Positions 10,028 to 18,701 of a stretch of 64,000 bases of DNA are shown here, piece by piece. The notes below the pieces were generated by a model, which was given only the letters and a program-made list of their open reading frames with translations, searched no databases and had not been told where the DNA came from. Location: positions 284,930 to 348,929 of the forward strand of contig CAXBGS010000008.1 in NCBI GenBank assembly GCA_963975425.1, given 5' to 3'. Each line of letters begins with the position of its first letter. Within the stretch, counting starts at the first letter, position 1. The translations under genes and the position numbers were made by a program. The stretch comes from CAXBGS01 sp963975425. GTDB lineage: Bacteria; Planctomycetota; Planctomycetia; Pirellulales; Pirellulaceae.

Positions 10028-10947
10028 TGTGACACTCGAGGCTTCGTCGGCTCGAAACGTCAGCCCGATCAGGGACAAGCCGATCCTGAATCTCTGGGCA
10101 GCGCGAACCTCTTCGTTGGTGTACCGGCTTTAGCCGGCCTTACGACCAACCAAAACCGCCTGAAGGCGGGACACCAACCGGCATTCAATGCGGAATCCCG
10201 GCAGCGCGAACCCAGTCGTTGGTGTACCGGCTTTAGCCGGCGCCATGACCAACCCAAAACCGCCTGAAGGCGGGACACCAACCGGCATCCAGTGCGAAAT
10301 CCGGGCAGCGCGAACCTGTTCGTTGGTGTACCGGCTTTAGCCGGCGCCATGACCAACCAAAACCGCCTAAAGGCGGGACACCAACCGGCATCCAGTGCGA
10401 AATCCCGGCAGCGCGAACCTCTTCGTTGGTGTCCCGGCTTTAGCCGGCCTTACGACCAACCCAAAACCGCCTGAAGGCGGGACACCAACCGGCATTCAAT
10501 GCGGAATCCCGGCAGCGCGAACCCAGTCGTTGGTGTACCGGCTTTAGCCGGCGCCATGACCAACCCAAAACAGCCTGAAGGCGGGACACCAACCGGCATC
10601 CAGTGCGGAATCCCGGCAGCGCGAACCTCTTCGTTGGTGTACCGGCTTTAGCCGGCATTGCGACCACCCCAAAACCGCCTGAAGGCGGGACACCAACGGA
10701 TCTTGAGTCTTGGCGGGCCTGGCGACGGGGGAACGATGCGAATCGCTTTTTAACGCTTATGCCGCTTGTTGATGCCGCCTGACTGGCTCGGCCAACCTCT
10801 TCCCGCGACCGGGCAATAAACACCGGCAACGGCCCTTGAACGAACGCTGGACATTGGCGTATGATTCGGGACTCGAACCGCTGTACAGACTCTTTGCAGT
10901 ACCGCCAGCGACCCACTGAACCCAAAAACGAGCATCTGAGAACCGCC
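10028..10947. other. Non-coding stretch holding a palindromic repeat array
   Basis: This 920-bp gap between rlmKL and rpmE contains the six-unit repeat array listed separately (10115-10697). It is followed by about 250 bp with no recognisable gene before rpmE. Open frames crossing it on both strands are translations of the repeat and are not genes. A promoter for rpmE should lie in 10700-10940, but I cannot point to convincing -35/-10 boxes. Confidence 0.7.
10115..10697. repeat. Six-copy ~104-bp palindromic repeat array (REP-like)
   Basis: Units begin at 10115, 10218, 10322, 10425, 10529 and 10633, giving spacings of 103-104 bp. Each carries hairpin A (CCGGCTTTAGCCGG) and hairpin B (CCGCCTGAAGGCGG, CTAA in one copy). 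These are enclosed by outer arms GTTGGTGT and ACACCAAC that are reverse complements, so the ~65-bp core is a cruciform-like nested palindrome. A ~39-bp spacer separates cores (accggcat-c/t-ca...gcagcgcgaacc). Copies differ at a few positions, including GTCCCGG for GTACCGG in copy 4 and CAG for CCG in copy 5. The array sits between two housekeeping genes in the same orientation. It resembles REP/BIME elements in plan and has no CRISPR spacers. Confidence 0.92.
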
Positions 10948-11187
10948 ATGAAAGACGGCATCCACCCCGATTACAAAGAAACTTCCGTCAAATGCGGTTG
11001 CGGCAACTCGTTCACCACACGCAGCACACGTGACGAGCTAAAGATCGATATCTGTAACGAGTGCCATCCGTTCTATACCGGCAAGCTGAAGTTTGTTGAT
11101 GCGGCTGGCCGAATCGATAAGTTCAAGAAGAAATTCGCCGCAGGCACCTACGGCAGCTTGGACAAGAAGAAGGCCAAGAAGAAGTAG
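10948..11187 (+). CDS. rpmE: 50S ribosomal protein L31, zinc-binding type
   Basis: A 79-residue ribosomal protein of the large subunit, standard in length with a short lysine-rich tail (KKKAKKK). The start MKDGIHPDY is diagnostic of L31. Zinc ligands are present as C16-G-C18 and C36-N-E-C39, so this is the zinc-containing (C+) form rather than the zinc-free paralogue made under zinc starvation. The frame is open upstream to 10861, but the family N-terminus fixes ATG 10948. It lies about 280 bp before prfA, an adjacency seen in many bacteria. Confidence 0.95.
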   Translation: MKDGIHPDYKETSVKCGCGNSFTTRSTRDELKIDICNECHPFYTGKLKFVDAAGRIDKFKKKFAAGTYGSLDKKKAKKK

Positions 11188-11464
11188 CCGGTTGGAAGAT
11201 CGGAACCCGATCGACGTCGTCCAGCTTGCTTTTGAAGGGGCTCCTTTTCGACTGGGCGGTTTGTACCGAAGTGCGGCCTCGGTGGTACGGACTGCGACTA
11301 GCATTCGGCGATCGACGCCCACACCGATCGATCGGAATGCCGCCAACGGGATGATATCGGTCATGATTCCATCGGATTCTTAGACTCAGTCGTCCAAATC
11401 CTGTTCTTTCACCACCCTTTCACCTGCCTGGGCGTCGAGTCAATCGGCCGCTAAGATTCTTGGC

Positions 11465-12547
11465 ATGAGCGGCTCCATACGCGACACTCTCGAAGAAAAA
11501 CTGTCTCGATTCGAAAAACTCGAACGCGACATGTCTGACCCCGACGTTCTCGGCGACGGTGCCCGGATGAGCGCGACCGCGCGCGAACATGGTGGCCTGG
11601 CAAAGCTTGCCAACAAGTATCGCGAGTTCAAACGGCTGACCGAGGAAATCCAAGGTTGTCAGGAAATGGCCGAGGCGGCCGATGATCCCGACGAACGGGA
11701 AATGGCCGAATCCGAAATGGCCGACCTACGCAGCCAGCGCGAAGAGATCTGGGAAGAACTGCTATCACTGACCGTCGGCGGTGAAGACAGCCACCGCACA
11801 CGCTGCGTCATGGAAGTTCGCGCGGGAACCGGCGGTGACGAAGCCGCACTTTTTGCTCGTGACTTGTTTGAAATGTATCGACGTTATGCCGAAGTCAAAG
11901 GCTGGAAGGTCGAGATCATGGACGCCAGCCCGACCGAGATGGGCGGCTTCAAAGAAATCACGCTGACGCTGGAAGGCGAAAACGTCTATCGCGACTTGCA
12001 ATACGAATCGGGCGGCCATCGTGTCCAACGTGTTCCCGAAACCGAAACACAGGGGCGTGTGCACACGTCCGCCGCAACCGTTGCGGTCATGCCGGAACCA
12101 GAAGACGTCGAAGTCGACCTGAAAGCGGACGATTACCGCGTCGACAAATTCGGTGCCTCAGGCCCGGGCGGCCAGCACGTCAACAAGACCGAATCGGCCA
12201 TTCGTTTGACTCACCACGAGACCGGCATCGTGGTGCAGTGCCAAGACGAGAAAAGCCAACACAAGAATTTGGCCAAAGCGTTACGGGTGCTAAAGGCGCG
12301 TATCTATGAGAAAAAGCGAGAAGAGGAAGCCGCCAAGCAGGCGGCCCAGCGAAAGGGTCTGATTGGTTCGGGCGACCGCAGCCAACGGATTCGCACCTAC
12401 AACTTTCCCCAAAACCGCCTAACCGATCACCGCATCAACCTGACGATTTACAAACTCGATCAAATCATTGCCGGCGATATGAATCCGGTCACCGATGCCT
12501 TGATCGAATACGACCGCGATCAGCTCCGCGGTGACATGATCGACTGA
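11465..12547 (+). CDS. prfA: Peptide chain release factor 1
   Basis: RF1 (360 residues, normal length) recognises UAA/UAG stop codons and triggers peptide release. Visible features are an N-terminal helical domain, the RF1 region around VRAGTGGDEAALFARDLFEMY, and the catalytic GGQ at residues 235-237 within SGPGGQHVNKT. The conserved tail GSGDRSQRIRTYNFPQNRLTDHRI is split across the end of the core domain. The downstream gene prmC methylates the GGQ glutamine, so the two form a functional pair, separated by about 30 bp. The start ATG 11465 has no strong ribosome-binding site. Confidence 0.97.
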   Translation: MSGSIRDTLEEKLSRFEKLERDMSDPDVLGDGARMSATAREHGGLAKLANKYREFKRLTEEIQGCQEMAEAADDPDEREMAESEMADLRSQREEIWEELLSLTVGGEDSHRTRCVMEVRAGTGGDEAALFARDLFEMYRRYAEVKGWKVEIMDASPTEMGGFKEITLTLEGENVYRDLQYESGGHRVQRVPETETQGRVHTSAATVAVMPEPEDVEVDLKADDYRVDKFGASGPGGQHVNKTESAIRLTHHETGIVVQCQDEKSQHKNLAKALRVLKARIYEKKREEEAAKQAAQRKGLIGSGDRSQRIRTYNFPQNRLTDHRINLTIYKLDQIIAGDMNPVTDALIEYDRDQLRGDMID

Positions 12548-12581
12548 TGATCACCGAACATCAGACATCTAAGGAATGACA

Positions 12582-13469
12582 ATGTCCGAAACCAAGGACG
12601 AACCCTGGACAGTGCTTCGTCTGCTGGAATGGACGACCAACTTCTTCAAAAAACGCGACAGCGATTCGCCGCGGCTTGACGCAGAAATCCTGTTGGCGCA
12701 CGCACGAGAGTGCCCACGCATCGCGCTGTACACGTCCTTTGCGGATATTCCCGAAGAAGAGCAACTGGTCGCGTTTCGTGAAATGGTCCGGCGGCGTGGC
12801 GAAGGAACACCGGTCGCACAGCTTGTCGGTTATCGCGAGTTCTATTCGATGCGTTTTCGCGTGGATGAAAATGTCCTGATTCCGCGCCCCGAAACCGAAC
12901 ATGTGGTCATCGAAGCGATCGATGTCGCCAAAGAAATGAATGTGACCGACCGCCCGCTACGCATTGCGGACGTGGGCACCGGAAGCGGCGCGATTGCGGT
13001 AACGTTGGCCAAGCACATCGCGGGCGCCGAACTGACGGCTGTCGATATTAGCGCCGATGCACTGACGATCGCGCGGTGGAATGCCGATCAACACAAGGTC
13101 ACCGAATCGATTCAGTTTCTTGAAAGTGATTTGTTGACTTCGGTTGATGCCGATGTCAAGTTCGACATCATTTGCAGCAACCCGCCCTATGTCAGCGAAG
13201 CGGAGTACGACGAACTGCCCGCCAGCGTGCGAAATTACGAACCGCGAAACGCGTTGGTGTCAGGCTTTCAGGGGACCGAAACGATCGAACGCTTGCTGCA
13301 AATCGCACCGGAACGATTGGTAGCCGGCGGCCGCATCGTGATCGAACTCAGCCCGATGATCGCCGAGCGTTGCCTCGAAATCGCCGAAGAGATCGACGAA
13401 TTGGTTGATGCCAAGTTGATCAAAGATTTAAACGGCCTGCAGCGTGTGCTGAGCGTCGGCCGGACTTAG
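12582..13469 (+). CDS. prmC: Release factor glutamine N5-methyltransferase
   Basis: PrmC/HemK (295 residues from ATG 12582) methylates the Gln of the GGQ loop in RF1 and RF2 using SAM. It has the N-terminal helical substrate domain (with LDAEILLAHA), the SAM loop ADVGTGSGAIAVTLA and the catalytic motif N200-P-P-Y203. An ATG six bases upstream (12576) is in frame, but AAGGA at 12571-12575 is spaced properly only for 12582. It follows prfA, its substrate gene. The end is followed by about 170 bp with no feature, then convergent purD. Confidence 0.95.
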   Translation: MSETKDEPWTVLRLLEWTTNFFKKRDSDSPRLDAEILLAHARECPRIALYTSFADIPEEEQLVAFREMVRRRGEGTPVAQLVGYREFYSMRFRVDENVLIPRPETEHVVIEAIDVAKEMNVTDRPLRIADVGTGSGAIAVTLAKHIAGAELTAVDISADALTIARWNADQHKVTESIQFLESDLLTSVDADVKFDIICSNPPYVSEAEYDELPASVRNYEPRNALVSGFQGTETIERLLQIAPERLVAGGRIVIELSPMIAERCLEIAEEIDELVDAKLIKDLNGLQRVLSVGRT

Positions 13470-13641
13470 AAAGAATCCTGCGGTCGTCGCTCACTCGCTA
13501 ATTAACGCTCTCTCGCTAAGTAACGCCCAGTCACGCGGTAAGCTCAGGGGCTCGGCAAACATTCAAAAGCACGAACAGCCGCGAACAATGGGGGTCTTCG
13601 GATGAACCGGCAATCCCAGGTTCAACGGGTAAGCCCCAAGA

Positions 13642-14931
13642 TCATACGAGCGCTTTATCGCTGATATCTTTTCGGCACCACGCTCCCTGCCAGCGAATTT
13701 CTTTGACGGCCTTGTACGCTTGTAACTTTGCCGCGCTCACGCCTGCGGCGATCGCAGTGACTCCCAGCACACGGCCACCATCGTTGACAACTTGGTCGCC
13801 GTCATGCTTGGTTCCGGCGTGGAATACCTTCACGCCTTCGACCTGATCGGCTGCGTCGAGCCCGGTGATCTGGCGTCCCTTTTCATAGTCGCCGGGATAT
13901 CCTTCGCTGGCCATGACGACACAGACGCTCGGCCGCTCATCCCATTGCAGCGGGTCCAGCTCACCCAGACGTCCATCGACGGCGGCTTCGATCACGTCCA
14001 ACAGATCTGTCTGCAGCCGCATCAGCAGCGGCTGGCATTCAGGGTCGCCGAACCGCACGTTGAATTCCAGCACCTTGGGTCCGGCGGCAGTCATCATCAG
14101 TCCCGCGTACAGTACGCCTTTGAAGGGCCGCCTTGCTCGTTTCATCGCATGCACGACCGGCACCAACACATCGGATTCGATCTTGGTGATCATTTCTTCG
14201 TCGACGATCGGCGTCGGACAATAGGCTCCCATACCGCCGGTGTTGGGACCTTCATCGCCGTCAAACGCCGGCTTGTGATCTTGTGCCGGCGGCAGTGTCA
14301 CGATCGTTTCGCCGTCGGTGATCGCCAGGACACTGACCTCTTGGCCGCTGAGCCGTTCTTCGATGATCAGTTCGTTGCCGGCTTCACCGAACTCTTTGCG
14401 GGATGCGATGCGGTCGATCGCTTCGAGGGCCTCGCTGCGAGTGCTGCAGACGATGACGCCTTTGCCCGCGGCCAACCCATCCGCCTTGACAACAACGGGC
14501 ACCGGATCGGTGGGCTCGGAATACCGGTCCTTGATGTACCGGGCTGCATCTTCGCCAGAACGAAACGTCCGGTAACTCGCGGTGGGGATATCGGCGGTGT
14601 GCAGCAAATTCTTGCAGAACACCTTGCTGCCCTCCAGTTCGGCGGCCGCTTTGGACGGTCCGAAAGCCCGCAGTCCGGCCGCTTCCATGGCATCGACCAG
14701 TCCGGCGACCAGCGGGGCTTCGGGGCCCACAATGGTCAGCCCGATTTCATTTTGCTTAGCAAAATCGATCAGGCCCTCGATATCGGTCGCGGCGATCGAG
14801 ACATTCGTCGCATCGCGAGCGGTCCCGGCATTTCCAGGAGCCACAAAGACTTTGTCGACACGGGGACTCTGCGAGAGTTTCCACGCGATTGCGTGCTCGC
14901 GACCGCCACCGCCCACCACCAAAACCTTCAT
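13642..14931 (-). CDS. purD: Phosphoribosylamine-glycine ligase (GAR synthetase)
   Basis: A 429-residue ATP-grasp enzyme that joins glycine to phosphoribosylamine in the second step of purine synthesis. The N-terminus MKVLVVGGGGREHAIAWKL is the family signature. The ATP-grasp core includes VVKADGLAAGKGVIVC, the loop QDHKPAFDGDEGPNTGGMGAY, and VLEFNVRFGDPECQ carrying the metal-binding residues. It is a single gene, not fused to purM or purN. It is transcribed divergently from the cupredoxin gene with a ~280-bp shared upstream region. No purine riboswitch or PurR-like site is evident to me. Confidence 0.96.
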   Translation of the reverse strand: MKVLVVGGGGREHAIAWKLSQSPRVDKVFVAPGNAGTARDATNVSIAATDIEGLIDFAKQNEIGLTIVGPEAPLVAGLVDAMEAAGLRAFGPSKAAAELEGSKVFCKNLLHTADIPTASYRTFRSGEDAARYIKDRYSEPTDPVPVVVKADGLAAGKGVIVCSTRSEALEAIDRIASRKEFGEAGNELIIEERLSGQEVSVLAITDGETIVTLPPAQDHKPAFDGDEGPNTGGMGAYCPTPIVDEEMITKIESDVLVPVVHAMKRARRPFKGVLYAGLMMTAAGPKVLEFNVRFGDPECQPLLMRLQTDLLDVIEAAVDGRLGELDPLQWDERPSVCVVMASEGYPGDYEKGRQITGLDAADQVEGVKVFHAGTKHDGDQVVNDGGRVLGVTAIAAGVSAAKLQAYKAVKEIRWQGAWCRKDISDKALV

Positions 14932-15213
14932 CTGACCGACCCTTCTGACTCTTTGGACACTTGTTCTTCATTCGGACGCATTGATGCCGAGGCGGCAATT
15001 TACGCCGATCCGGCGGATGCCGACACCGGTGTAAAAACCTCGCATTACCGAGGTTTGAATAAAATAGGCGACCAATTCGGGCTAACAATCTCGCGGTTTT
15101 TGGTAAGATAAGCATGTGATGAGCCGAGTCCCATGGATGTTCACCCTGTTCGCGGCCGCTCGTCATCCCGCCTTTCACGTCCGTTTGGACAGAGCCTTTC
15201 AGGAGAGTTTCAG

Positions 15214-16002
15214 TTGAAGATTTCAAAACGATTCGTCGCCCTCGCCGTCGTCTTGTTCAGCACCTCGATGTTTGCCGGCGTTTGCGCGGCTGACGAAACC
15301 GGTGATTTAAAGATTCGTTTCGTTTATGGCGGTGACGCACCGGCAGCGAAACCAATCAACGCCGATAAAGACGCGGACTTCTGCGGCAAGCACGGTCTTG
15401 TCGACGAGAGTCTGGTCGTTAACCCCGAAAACAAAGGGATCAAGAACGTCGTCGTCTATGTCTATACGGGCAGCCGCGGTACTGACCTGCCTAAGCAGAC
15501 GCCCGCGAACGCGACACACACGTTGGCAAACCTGAACTGTCGATTCGAACCACACGTGGTGATTTGCCAGGTCGGTGACACGCTGAAGGTCACCAACCCC
15601 GATCCGGTTGGCCACAACGCCAACCTGAAATTTTTTAACAACACCGCCCAAAATTTCATGATCCCGGCGAAGCAAGAAAAGTCGGTCACCTTGGAAGAGG
15701 CGGAACCGGCGCTGATCCCCGTCGAGTGCAATATTCATCCTTGGATGAAGGCCAACATTCTGGTCGTTGACCATCCGTTCGCGGCTGTCAGTGACGAAGA
15801 CGGTTACTTGGAAATCAAAGGCTTGCCGGCCGGCAAAGAAATCATCTTTCGTGCATCGCACGACTCGGGAACCTTCCGCGATGAAATCATCATCAACGGC
15901 AAGAAAGACAGCTGGCGTTCAAATAAGTTTGAAGTGGAAATCAAGCCTGGCATGAACGACATGGGAACTGTCGAAATGCCACCCGCCGCATTCGAGGATT
16001 GA
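15214..16002 (+). CDS. Secreted cupredoxin-like copper protein
   Basis: A 262-residue exported protein. The TTG at 15214 is taken as start because AGGAGAG lies at 15201-15207 and because it opens a clean signal peptide (MKISKRF, hydrophobic stretch to about 23, CAADE). The longer in-frame start at 15133 would bury this signal. Residues 90-185 form a plastocyanin-like domain with all type-1 copper ligands: H134 (GHNANL) and C172-N-I-H175-P-W-M178. The C-terminal part (about 185-230) is a small regulatory-like beta domain (DEDGYLEIKGLPAGKE). Probable role: periplasmic electron transfer or copper delivery, consistent with the oxidase-assembly genes downstream. A strong terminator follows, so it is probably its own unit. 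Confidence 0.82.
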   Translation: MKISKRFVALAVVLFSTSMFAGVCAADETGDLKIRFVYGGDAPAAKPINADKDADFCGKHGLVDESLVVNPENKGIKNVVVYVYTGSRGTDLPKQTPANATHTLANLNCRFEPHVVICQVGDTLKVTNPDPVGHNANLKFFNNTAQNFMIPAKQEKSVTLEEAEPALIPVECNIHPWMKANILVVDHPFAAVSDEDGYLEIKGLPAGKEIIFRASHDSGTFRDEIIINGKKDSWRSNKFEVEIKPGMNDMGTVEMPPAAFED

Positions 16003-16034
16003 TCATCACCCGATGACGTCAACGGACAGAAAAT

Positions 16035-16067
16035 ACAGGTGACAAGCGCCCGCTTGTCACCTGTTTT
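16035..16067 (+). terminator. Intrinsic terminator after the cupredoxin gene
   Basis: A perfect stem ACAGGTGACAAGC / GCTTGTCACCTGT (13 bp) with a GCCC loop at 16048-16051 is followed by TTTT. It lies 33 bp after the stop of the cupredoxin gene and separates it from the oxidase-assembly operon. Confidence 0.85.
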
Positions 16068-16210
16068 CGTTTCCAATGGGAACGGTTCATGTAGATGTCA
16101 CTGTCGTCGGGTCGGTGCTGCGACGTTTCACCTCGCCTTTGGGCGTGTTTACTCCCTTGGTGTTTGTACGGTTCAATGGATACCGAAATCCTGGTGAAAA
16201 CAAATTGAAC

Positions 16211-17428
16211 ATGCGAACGCAAACATTCCAACGCTTCCTGCCGCTGCTGGCCGCTGTGCTTTTGATCGCCACGCTCGTTGGCTGCGACGCAAAGATTGAT
16301 CGGTTCGAGCCGAATGAGGTTTTTGCACTCTCGTTGGCCCGTTCGCGGGACATCGAGACCGTTCCGGCGATGAACGACACGACGACCGTCATTGCCCATC
16401 TTTTTGGGACGCCCAACGAACCGAAGTGGCCGGCCGACTGGATCGGCGACGCCACTCTATCGGGAATCATCGATGCCGACGAACTGGCTCGCGCCGCCGG
16501 TCCCGTCGCCAGCGATCGCCAAGGCGTCAACATCGGTCTATACCGCAAACACTGTGTCGATTGTCACGGACTGCCTGGCAACGGCACCGGCGGCGCATCG
16601 ATGATTCAGAATCCTTACCCGCGAAATTTTCGCCACGGCGTGTTCAAGTGGAAAAGTACAGCGCGCACCGCCAAGCCGACTCGCGATGACTTGATCACGC
16701 TGTTGCATCAAGGCATTCCCGGGACCGCGATGCCGTCCTTCAGCCTGCTGGACGCCAGCGATGCCGCGACGTTGATTGACTATGTGATCTATCTGTCGGT
16801 GCGAGGCGAAGTCGAGCGAAGAATGATGGCCGCTGCCGTGGATGAACTAGGCTACGAAGCGACACCGCCGGAGGAGGCTTGGCGACTGAATTCGGACGAG
16901 CGCAACGAAAGTATTTCGGCGGTGCTAGTCAAACGGATTCTGCGTGACGTGATTTCGACTTGGCGAGACGCGGACACCGAAGTCGTCAATGTCGGTCCCG
17001 AACCAACGGCAAGCGACGACGAGCGGAAGGCGTCGATCAAGCGCGGCCAAGATATCTTTCATGGGCAAATTGCCAACTGCATCGGGTGTCACGGCCCGGG
17101 CGGAAACGGCCAAGCAGTCACGGTTGACTATGACGATTGGGCAAAAGAGTATTCAACCAATCTTGGCATCACACCAACGGACCGCGACGCCATGCGTCCG
17201 TTTCGCGATGCCGGTGCACTCAGCCCGCGACAAATCAAACCTCGTAATTTGCAAGACGGCGTCTTTCGCGGCGGAGGTGATCCGGAAACGATCTATCGCC
17301 GCATCGTCACCGGAATCGCGGGAACGCCGATGCCGAGTGTCGAGGTGGTTTCCGAAGAGAACGGAAAAGGACTGACTAGCGATCAAGTTTGGGATCTGGT
17401 CCGATACGTGAAATCACTCAGCGAGTAG
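16211..17428 (+). CDS. Dihaem cytochrome c lipoprotein
   Basis: A 405-residue lipoprotein. ATG 16211 opens a short basic start, hydrophobic helix and lipobox LVGC, giving a lipidated Cys near residue 24. Two cytochrome c domains follow, with haem sites C115-V-D-C118-H119 and C290-I-G-C293-H294. Candidate distal Met residues lie in GTAMPSF (first domain) and GTPMPSV (second). The frame is open upstream to 16076, but that stretch has no signal and overlaps the region after the terminator. It heads the ctaA-ctaB-ABC-Sco cluster, so it probably serves as an electron donor or subunit near a haem-copper oxidase. The sequence alone does not tell whether it is a free carrier. Confidence 0.87.
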   Translation: MRTQTFQRFLPLLAAVLLIATLVGCDAKIDRFEPNEVFALSLARSRDIETVPAMNDTTTVIAHLFGTPNEPKWPADWIGDATLSGIIDADELARAAGPVASDRQGVNIGLYRKHCVDCHGLPGNGTGGASMIQNPYPRNFRHGVFKWKSTARTAKPTRDDLITLLHQGIPGTAMPSFSLLDASDAATLIDYVIYLSVRGEVERRMMAAAVDELGYEATPPEEAWRLNSDERNESISAVLVKRILRDVISTWRDADTEVVNVGPEPTASDDERKASIKRGQDIFHGQIANCIGCHGPGGNGQAVTVDYDDWAKEYSTNLGITPTDRDAMRPFRDAGALSPRQIKPRNLQDGVFRGGGDPETIYRRIVTGIAGTPMPSVEVVSEENGKGLTSDQVWDLVRYVKSLSE

Positions 17429-17467
17429 CCTGTCCCAATCAGACGTTCGGACGTGCAGGAGCACAAC

Positions 17468-17638
17468 ATGACACAAGATGGTTTTCGATCCATCGGGGCG
17501 ATCGCCGGTCTGGTGATCGGACTGGCCCTGATGTTCGCCCTGGATTTCGGCGGCATGATTCCCGGTTTTTTGTTCGGTGCCGGTGGTGCGGTGATCGGCG
17601 GGATCAGCGGTGAAAAAGTCTTCTCGCGACGAGGATAA
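17468..17638 (+). CDS. Small glycine-zipper membrane protein
   Basis: A 56-residue protein that is almost entirely one or two hydrophobic helices with glycine-zipper spacing (GAIAGLVIGLAL, GFLFGAGGAVIGG). ATG 17468 is supported by AGGAG at 17457-17461. An in-frame GTG at 17453 lacks a site. It lies 40 bp after the dihaem cytochrome and ends before ctaA, so it is in the same operon. No function is known to me. Its position suggests a small assembly factor or subunit, an inference from context. Confidence 0.7.
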   Translation: MTQDGFRSIGAIAGLVIGLALMFALDFGGMIPGFLFGAGGAVIGGISGEKVFSRRG

Positions 17639-17687
17639 TCCCGACACCCGCACGCGTTACGCGGCGGAGTTGTCTGCCCCAATTTCT

Positions 17688-18686
17688 ATGCCGAACTCTG
17701 AAATCACCGCCGACTCGTATCCCAGCCACCGAATCCACCGCTTGGCCGTGCTGGCTGTCTGCCTGGTCTGGCCATTGATTTGGATCGGCGGGTTGGTGAC
17801 GACCTATGATGCCGGCATGGCGGTTCCGGACTGGCCCGCCACGTACGGATACAACTTGTTTTTATATCCCTATAAGACATGGTTGCTGGGTCCGTTCGAT
17901 TTGTTCATCGAACACGGACACCGGCTGTTGGGAGCGGTCGTCGGTTTCGTCGCGATCGCGATTGTCATCGCGGCGGTGCGGACCGAACACCGAATCTGGG
18001 TCCGGTGGCTAGCGGTCGGTTTGCTGGTCGCCGTGATCCTGCAAGGCATGCTGGGCGGATTTCGCGTGCTGCTGGGTGACCGCACGGTCGCCATGATCCA
18101 TGGGTGCTTTGGACCCGCGTTTTTTGCCCTCTGTGTGGCCACCGCGGCCGTCACCAGCCGCTTTTGGTGGTCGGTCGACGAATTAGATGACAGCAAACGC
18201 ATTCCCGGAAAGGGGCTCATTGCCCTGAGCGGCCTGTTGCTGGCGACCGCCTACATCCAGCTTGTTTTGGGGGCCCAATTGCGACATTTACAGCCCGACA
18301 CACGGCCGGGTTGGTTCACCATGATGGTTGCGATGCATGTGATGACCGCGGTAGGTTTATGGCTGCTAACCGCGTTGGCTTGGCTAAGACTTCGGCGGTG
18401 CGGCGATTTGACGCTGTCGCGTCCGGGCTTACTGCTGATAGGATTAGTGGCCCTGCAAATCATCCTGGGCGTGGGAACGTGGGTGGTCAACTACGGCTGG
18501 CCCTCATTCCTGCAATGGGTTCCCGGATCAACGGGATTTCTGCTGCGTAGCAAAGGATTTATCGATTCGTTGATCGTGACATCGCATGTCGCGACGGGAT
18601 CTTTGATTTTGGCGATTTGCACTTTGATATTTGTTCGATCGTTACGTATTCGGTCGGTCCGATCCCGCAGCCCTGTCACGATTTAG
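17688..18686 (+). CDS. ctaA: Haem A synthase
   Basis: CtaA/Cox15 (332 residues from ATG 17688) oxidises the C8 methyl of haem O to make haem A for aa3-type oxidases. It has eight predicted helices in two four-helix bundles. The four conserved His are visible in EHGHR, MIHGCFG, AMHVMT and SHVATG. The DAGMAVPDWPATYG motif after the first helix is typical. An in-frame GTG at 17610 overlaps the preceding small gene and would add 26 polar residues, which I think unlikely. It is directly followed by ctaB, the enzyme before it in the pathway. Confidence 0.92.
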   Translation: MPNSEITADSYPSHRIHRLAVLAVCLVWPLIWIGGLVTTYDAGMAVPDWPATYGYNLFLYPYKTWLLGPFDLFIEHGHRLLGAVVGFVAIAIVIAAVRTEHRIWVRWLAVGLLVAVILQGMLGGFRVLLGDRTVAMIHGCFGPAFFALCVATAAVTSRFWWSVDELDDSKRIPGKGLIALSGLLLATAYIQLVLGAQLRHLQPDTRPGWFTMMVAMHVMTAVGLWLLTALAWLRLRRCGDLTLSRPGLLLIGLVALQIILGVGTWVVNYGWPSFLQWVPGSTGFLLRSKGFIDSLIVTSHVATGSLILAICTLIFVRSLRIRSVRSRSPVTI

Positions 18687-18701
18687 TCGTCTCTGTTTCG
18701 A

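Noticed and set aside
10115..10697. Possible CRISPR array
   Set aside because: Units are ~104 bp, spacers between hairpin cores are themselves repeated, and no cas genes are near.
10440..10961. Long minus-strand open frame (and similar ones at 10069-10356) across the repeat array
   Set aside because: It is a translation of the palindromic repeats, with the same peptide block repeated every ~35 residues and no plausible start or domain.
15104..15109. TAAGAT as a -10 box for the cupredoxin gene
   Set aside because: No convincing -35 box lies 16-18 bp upstream, so I did not list a promoter.
13792..15111. 439-codon plus-strand open frame opposite purD
   Set aside because: It is antisense to a certain gene; high-GC codon bias on the opposite strand produces such frames.
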